Source of the DNA: CALKZN01 sp050633585
GTDB taxonomy: Bacteria; Pseudomonadota; Gammaproteobacteria; Arenicellales; Arenicellaceae
Assembly: GCA_050633585.1 (NCBI GenBank)
Contig: JBOEGT010000086.1
Location: 1-6,894 of the forward strand
Direction of reading: 5' to 3'
Length of the DNA stretch: 6,894 nt
Every line of letters begins with the position of its first letter. Positions within the stretch are counted from its first letter, which is position 1. Below the pieces are notes generated by a model. The model had not been told where the DNA came from. It worked only from the letters and a program-made list of their open reading frames with translations, and searched no databases. Made by a program: the position numbers and the translations under genes. This document shows, one piece after another, positions 5,196 to 6,894 of the stretch.

Positions 5196-6098
5196 ATGTC
5201 AGAAAATAATAATATGCAAAGCGCACACATTGTTGATGTGCGAGGTTTGTCTAAAAAATATGGCTCCAAACAGGTGTTGACGGACATTGATCTTTCAATT
5301 CAGCCTGGGGAAATTGTCGGGCTAATCGGACCAAATGGTGCAGGCAAGTCGACGTTGCTGAAAGCCTTAATGGGGTTGATTAAGTATTCTGGCAATATCG
5401 CTGTTTTTGGTCAAAATCCCTATAAGAATCGTAGCCAATTATTGAAAAACATGAGTTACATCGCGGATGTCGCTTCTCTACCAAATTGGATGTTAGTGTC
5501 TGATTTATTGAGCTTCGTTGATCAAACACATCCAAAATTTTCCTACGACAAGGCTGTCCAATTATTGTCCGAAACGGATATTTCAGACACTCAAAAAATT
5601 GAAACCTTATCAAAAGGGATGAAGACGCGGCTGCATTTGATCATCATCTTGAGTATTGCGTCGGATTTTATGATTTTGGATGAACCGACGTTAGGCTTGG
5701 ATGTGCTAGTGCGACGCGATTTTCAAGATCGCTTGATTAATGATTATTTTCAGTTACAAGAAAGTGCTTCGTCGGTTAACAAGCAACAACGCCGAAGCAT
5801 TTTAATTACCACACACCAAATCGATGAAGTAGAAAGCATCTTGACACGGGTTTTGTTTATTAAGGATGGCCGGATTACGCTGGATATTAAAAAATCAGAA
5901 TTGAAACAACGGTATAGCAAATTGCTAACACAGCGAAATGTGGTGTTTGCAGATAAAAACATCAAACCGATATATCAACGCGACTTACCCGAAGCAACAG
6001 AACTAATCTTTGCTGATGTTGATCCTGAAGAATTACGTCAATATGGAGAGGTGGTGACGCCAAGCCTTGAAGACTTGTTTGTCGCGACAAATACATAA
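5196..6098 (+). CDS. ABC exporter ATP-binding protein (ABC-2 / YtrB-like type)
   Basis: A 300-residue ATPase subunit that would power the permease encoded 22 bases downstream. Walker A is GPNGAGKST (45-53), the signature loop is LSKGM (138-142) in place of LSGGQ, Walker B is FMILDEP (158-164), the D-loop is GLD (167-169), and the switch histidine is H207 in TTHQIDEVE. Where the Q-loop glutamine is expected the sequence reads MSYIADVASLP (86-96), with Asp rather than Gln. The stretch between the D-loop and H207 has extra polar residues (about 186-200, LQESASSVNKQQRR). The C-terminal region (about 225-300) is a divergent extension ending SLEDLFVATNT, common in ABC-2 exporter ATPases. A stop codon six bases before the ATG (5190-5192) closes the frame. 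No Shine-Dalgarno precedes it, nor the alternative ATG at 5214. The substrate is unknown; peptides, antibiotics or lipids are possible. Confidence 0.93.
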   Translation: MSENNNMQSAHIVDVRGLSKKYGSKQVLTDIDLSIQPGEIVGLIGPNGAGKSTLLKALMGLIKYSGNIAVFGQNPYKNRSQLLKNMSYIADVASLPNWMLVSDLLSFVDQTHPKFSYDKAVQLLSETDISDTQKIETLSKGMKTRLHLIIILSIASDFMILDEPTLGLDVLVRRDFQDRLINDYFQLQESASSVNKQQRRSILITTHQIDEVESILTRVLFIKDGRITLDIKKSELKQRYSKLLTQRNVVFADKNIKPIYQRDLPEATELIFADVDPEELRQYGEVVTPSLEDLFVATNT

Positions 6099-6108
6099 TT
6101 CCATCGTT

Positions 6109-6114
6109 GAGGGA
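6109..6114 (+). promoter_or_regulatory. Shine-Dalgarno deciding the permease start
   Basis: GAGGGA ends six bases before the ATG at 6121, a good distance, but immediately abuts the in-frame ATG at 6115, which is too close. A 5-base inverted repeat, ATTCC (6098-6102) and GGAAT (6112-6116), overlaps the site and could partly hide it in the RNA. Confidence 0.65.
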
Positions 6115-6120
6115 ATGAAT

Positions 6121-6894
6121 ATGCAAAATCAAATGAATCCATCCGCTAAAACATTGATTGCTCTATTAAAACGAGAAGTTCTTGAGCATAAGAATTTGTG
6201 GCGAGTGCCATTGGTGTTATTAGTGATTGCGCTGTTATTGAAACTATCACTGAGTTTTGGGAACTTGGCCATTAATGTTGATGTGCCCGCTGAACTGCAA
6301 TTAAACGATGGTATCAACACCTTTATTAACTCGGCCATAGGTAAAACGCTGCACCTGATGAACTATTTTGTGATGATTGTCATGTTTGTCGTAGCGGTGT
6401 TTTATGCATTGTCATGCTTATATGATGAGCGTCAAGATGACAGTGTATTGTTTTGGCGGTCGCTACCGATTTCAGATGGGCTAACAGTCGCTTCAAAATT
6501 GATGATTCCTTTGGTGATAGTGCCCGTGATAATTTTGGTCTGTCAGGCAATTATCGCGCTGATGTTTTTGGGTACAGAGACGACTAACTATTTTGGTGAT
6601 TCTTTTTTGAACACTTCACTGGTGTTAGGAAAGAAATTGTTGTGGTCTTTGTTGCCTATTATTGCTTGGTGCCTTTTTTGCTCCAGCATTGCCAAGAAAA
6701 ACCCTTTCTTGTTCGCCTTTATTACACCCATTATCCTCATCTTAATTGACAAGTTATTTTTGAACGGTGTGATCAGCCAAACGTTTTTAATTAATCGAAT
6801 TACTGGTGTTGATCACTTTTCAATTCATGTACTAGTCACAGGCTTGATATTTAGTGCGGTGTGTATCGCTGCCGCGATAGTCAGGCGAAGTCAA
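6121..6894 (+). CDS. ABC-2 type exporter permease, 3' end outside window
   Basis: The first 258 residues of a membrane protein, open to the right edge. A short polar N-terminus with LLKREVLEHKNLWR (14-27) leads into the first helix, as is usual for permeases of this exporter class. Hydrophobic segments lie near 30-46, 80-100, 125-150, 173-190, 195-213 and 235-253. Between the second and third is the motif YDERQDDSVLFWRSLPISD (101-119). This cytoplasmic stretch is characteristic of a group of ABC-2 permeases encoded beside YtrB-like ATPases, and probably contacts the ATPase. The region 47-79 is likely exposed outside the membrane. The gene follows the ATPase by 22 bases and is surely co-transcribed with it. 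The start at 6121 is chosen from its Shine-Dalgarno. The substrate is unknown. Any further partner, such as a second permease or a regulator, would lie beyond the window. Confidence 0.9.
   Translation, partial: MQNQMNPSAKTLIALLKREVLEHKNLWRVPLVLLVIALLLKLSLSFGNLAINVDVPAELQLNDGINTFINSAIGKTLHLMNYFVMIVMFVVAVFYALSCLYDERQDDSVLFWRSLPISDGLTVASKLMIPLVIVPVIILVCQAIIALMFLGTETTNYFGDSFLNTSLVLGKKLLWSLLPIIAWCLFCSSIAKKNPFLFAFITPIILILIDKLFLNGVISQTFLINRITGVDHFSIHVLVTGLIFSAVCIAAAIVRRSQ

Noticed and set aside
5074..5287. Plus-strand frame 5074-5280 (68 codons) and minus-strand frame 5105-5287 (60 codons)
   Set aside because: Both overlap the ABC ATPase start and the control region, show no domain, and the plus-strand frame would run 85 bases into the ATPase.
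5380..6338. Minus-strand frames at 5380-5613, 5750-5965 and 6129-6338
   Set aside because: They are antisense shadows of the ATPase and permease, whose motifs are unambiguous.
1..6894. CRISPR array, insertion sequence, tRNA/rRNA, prophage or defence genes
   Set aside because: No regularly spaced repeats, terminal inverted repeats with a transposase, tRNA-like folds or recognisable defence or phage domains were seen on either strand.

Overview
The window looks like chromosomal DNA from a gammaproteobacterium, probably marine or aquatic. The evidence is protein resemblance. One gene is a clear YbdG-type mechanosensitive channel. One is a QorA-type quinone oxidoreductase that matches the E. coli enzyme in length and motifs. 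One carries a VF530 (DUF2132) domain, a family named after a Vibrio fischeri protein. Base composition is moderately AT-rich and even, gene density is normal, and I see no transposase, integrase, tRNA, rRNA, CRISPR array or attachment site. The genus cannot be fixed from the sequence alone.

Layout, left to right. (1) Positions 1-890, minus strand: the N-terminal 296 residues of a family 2 glycosyltransferase that runs off the left edge. (2) Positions 891-1151: a divergent intergenic region with an unusual cluster of overlapping inverted and direct repeats (987-1075). (3) Positions 1152-1775, plus strand: a LysE/RhtB-type amino-acid exporter. (4) Positions 1776-1906: an AT-rich gap with a weak hairpin and a candidate promoter. 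(5) Positions 1907-2086, plus strand: a 59-residue, very hydrophilic protein that I do not recognise. (6) Positions 2123-2166: a long two-part hairpin that pairs better as minus-strand RNA and overlaps the stop codon of the last gene of the next cluster. (7) Positions 2162-4983, minus strand: a likely operon transcribed right to left, quinone oxidoreductase (qor), YbdG-type channel, then a VF530-domain protein with a long C-terminal tail, with gaps of 47 and 45 bases. (8) Positions 4984-5195: a divergent regulatory region with several short inverted repeats. (9) Positions 5196-6894, plus strand: an ABC exporter pair, an ATPase followed 22 bases later by its ABC-2-type permease, which is cut off by the right edge.

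The genes do not form one evident pathway. They are separate transport, envelope and stress-type units: sugar transfer, amino-acid efflux, osmotic release, NADPH-linked carbonyl or quinone reduction, and ABC export. I found no new defence, mobile or biosynthetic system. The items most worth a second look are the unrecognised small protein, the tailed VF530 protein, the minus-strand 3' hairpin, the repeat-rich promoter region before the exporter, and the ABC ATPase that appears to lack a Shine-Dalgarno sequence and has an unusual Q-loop.
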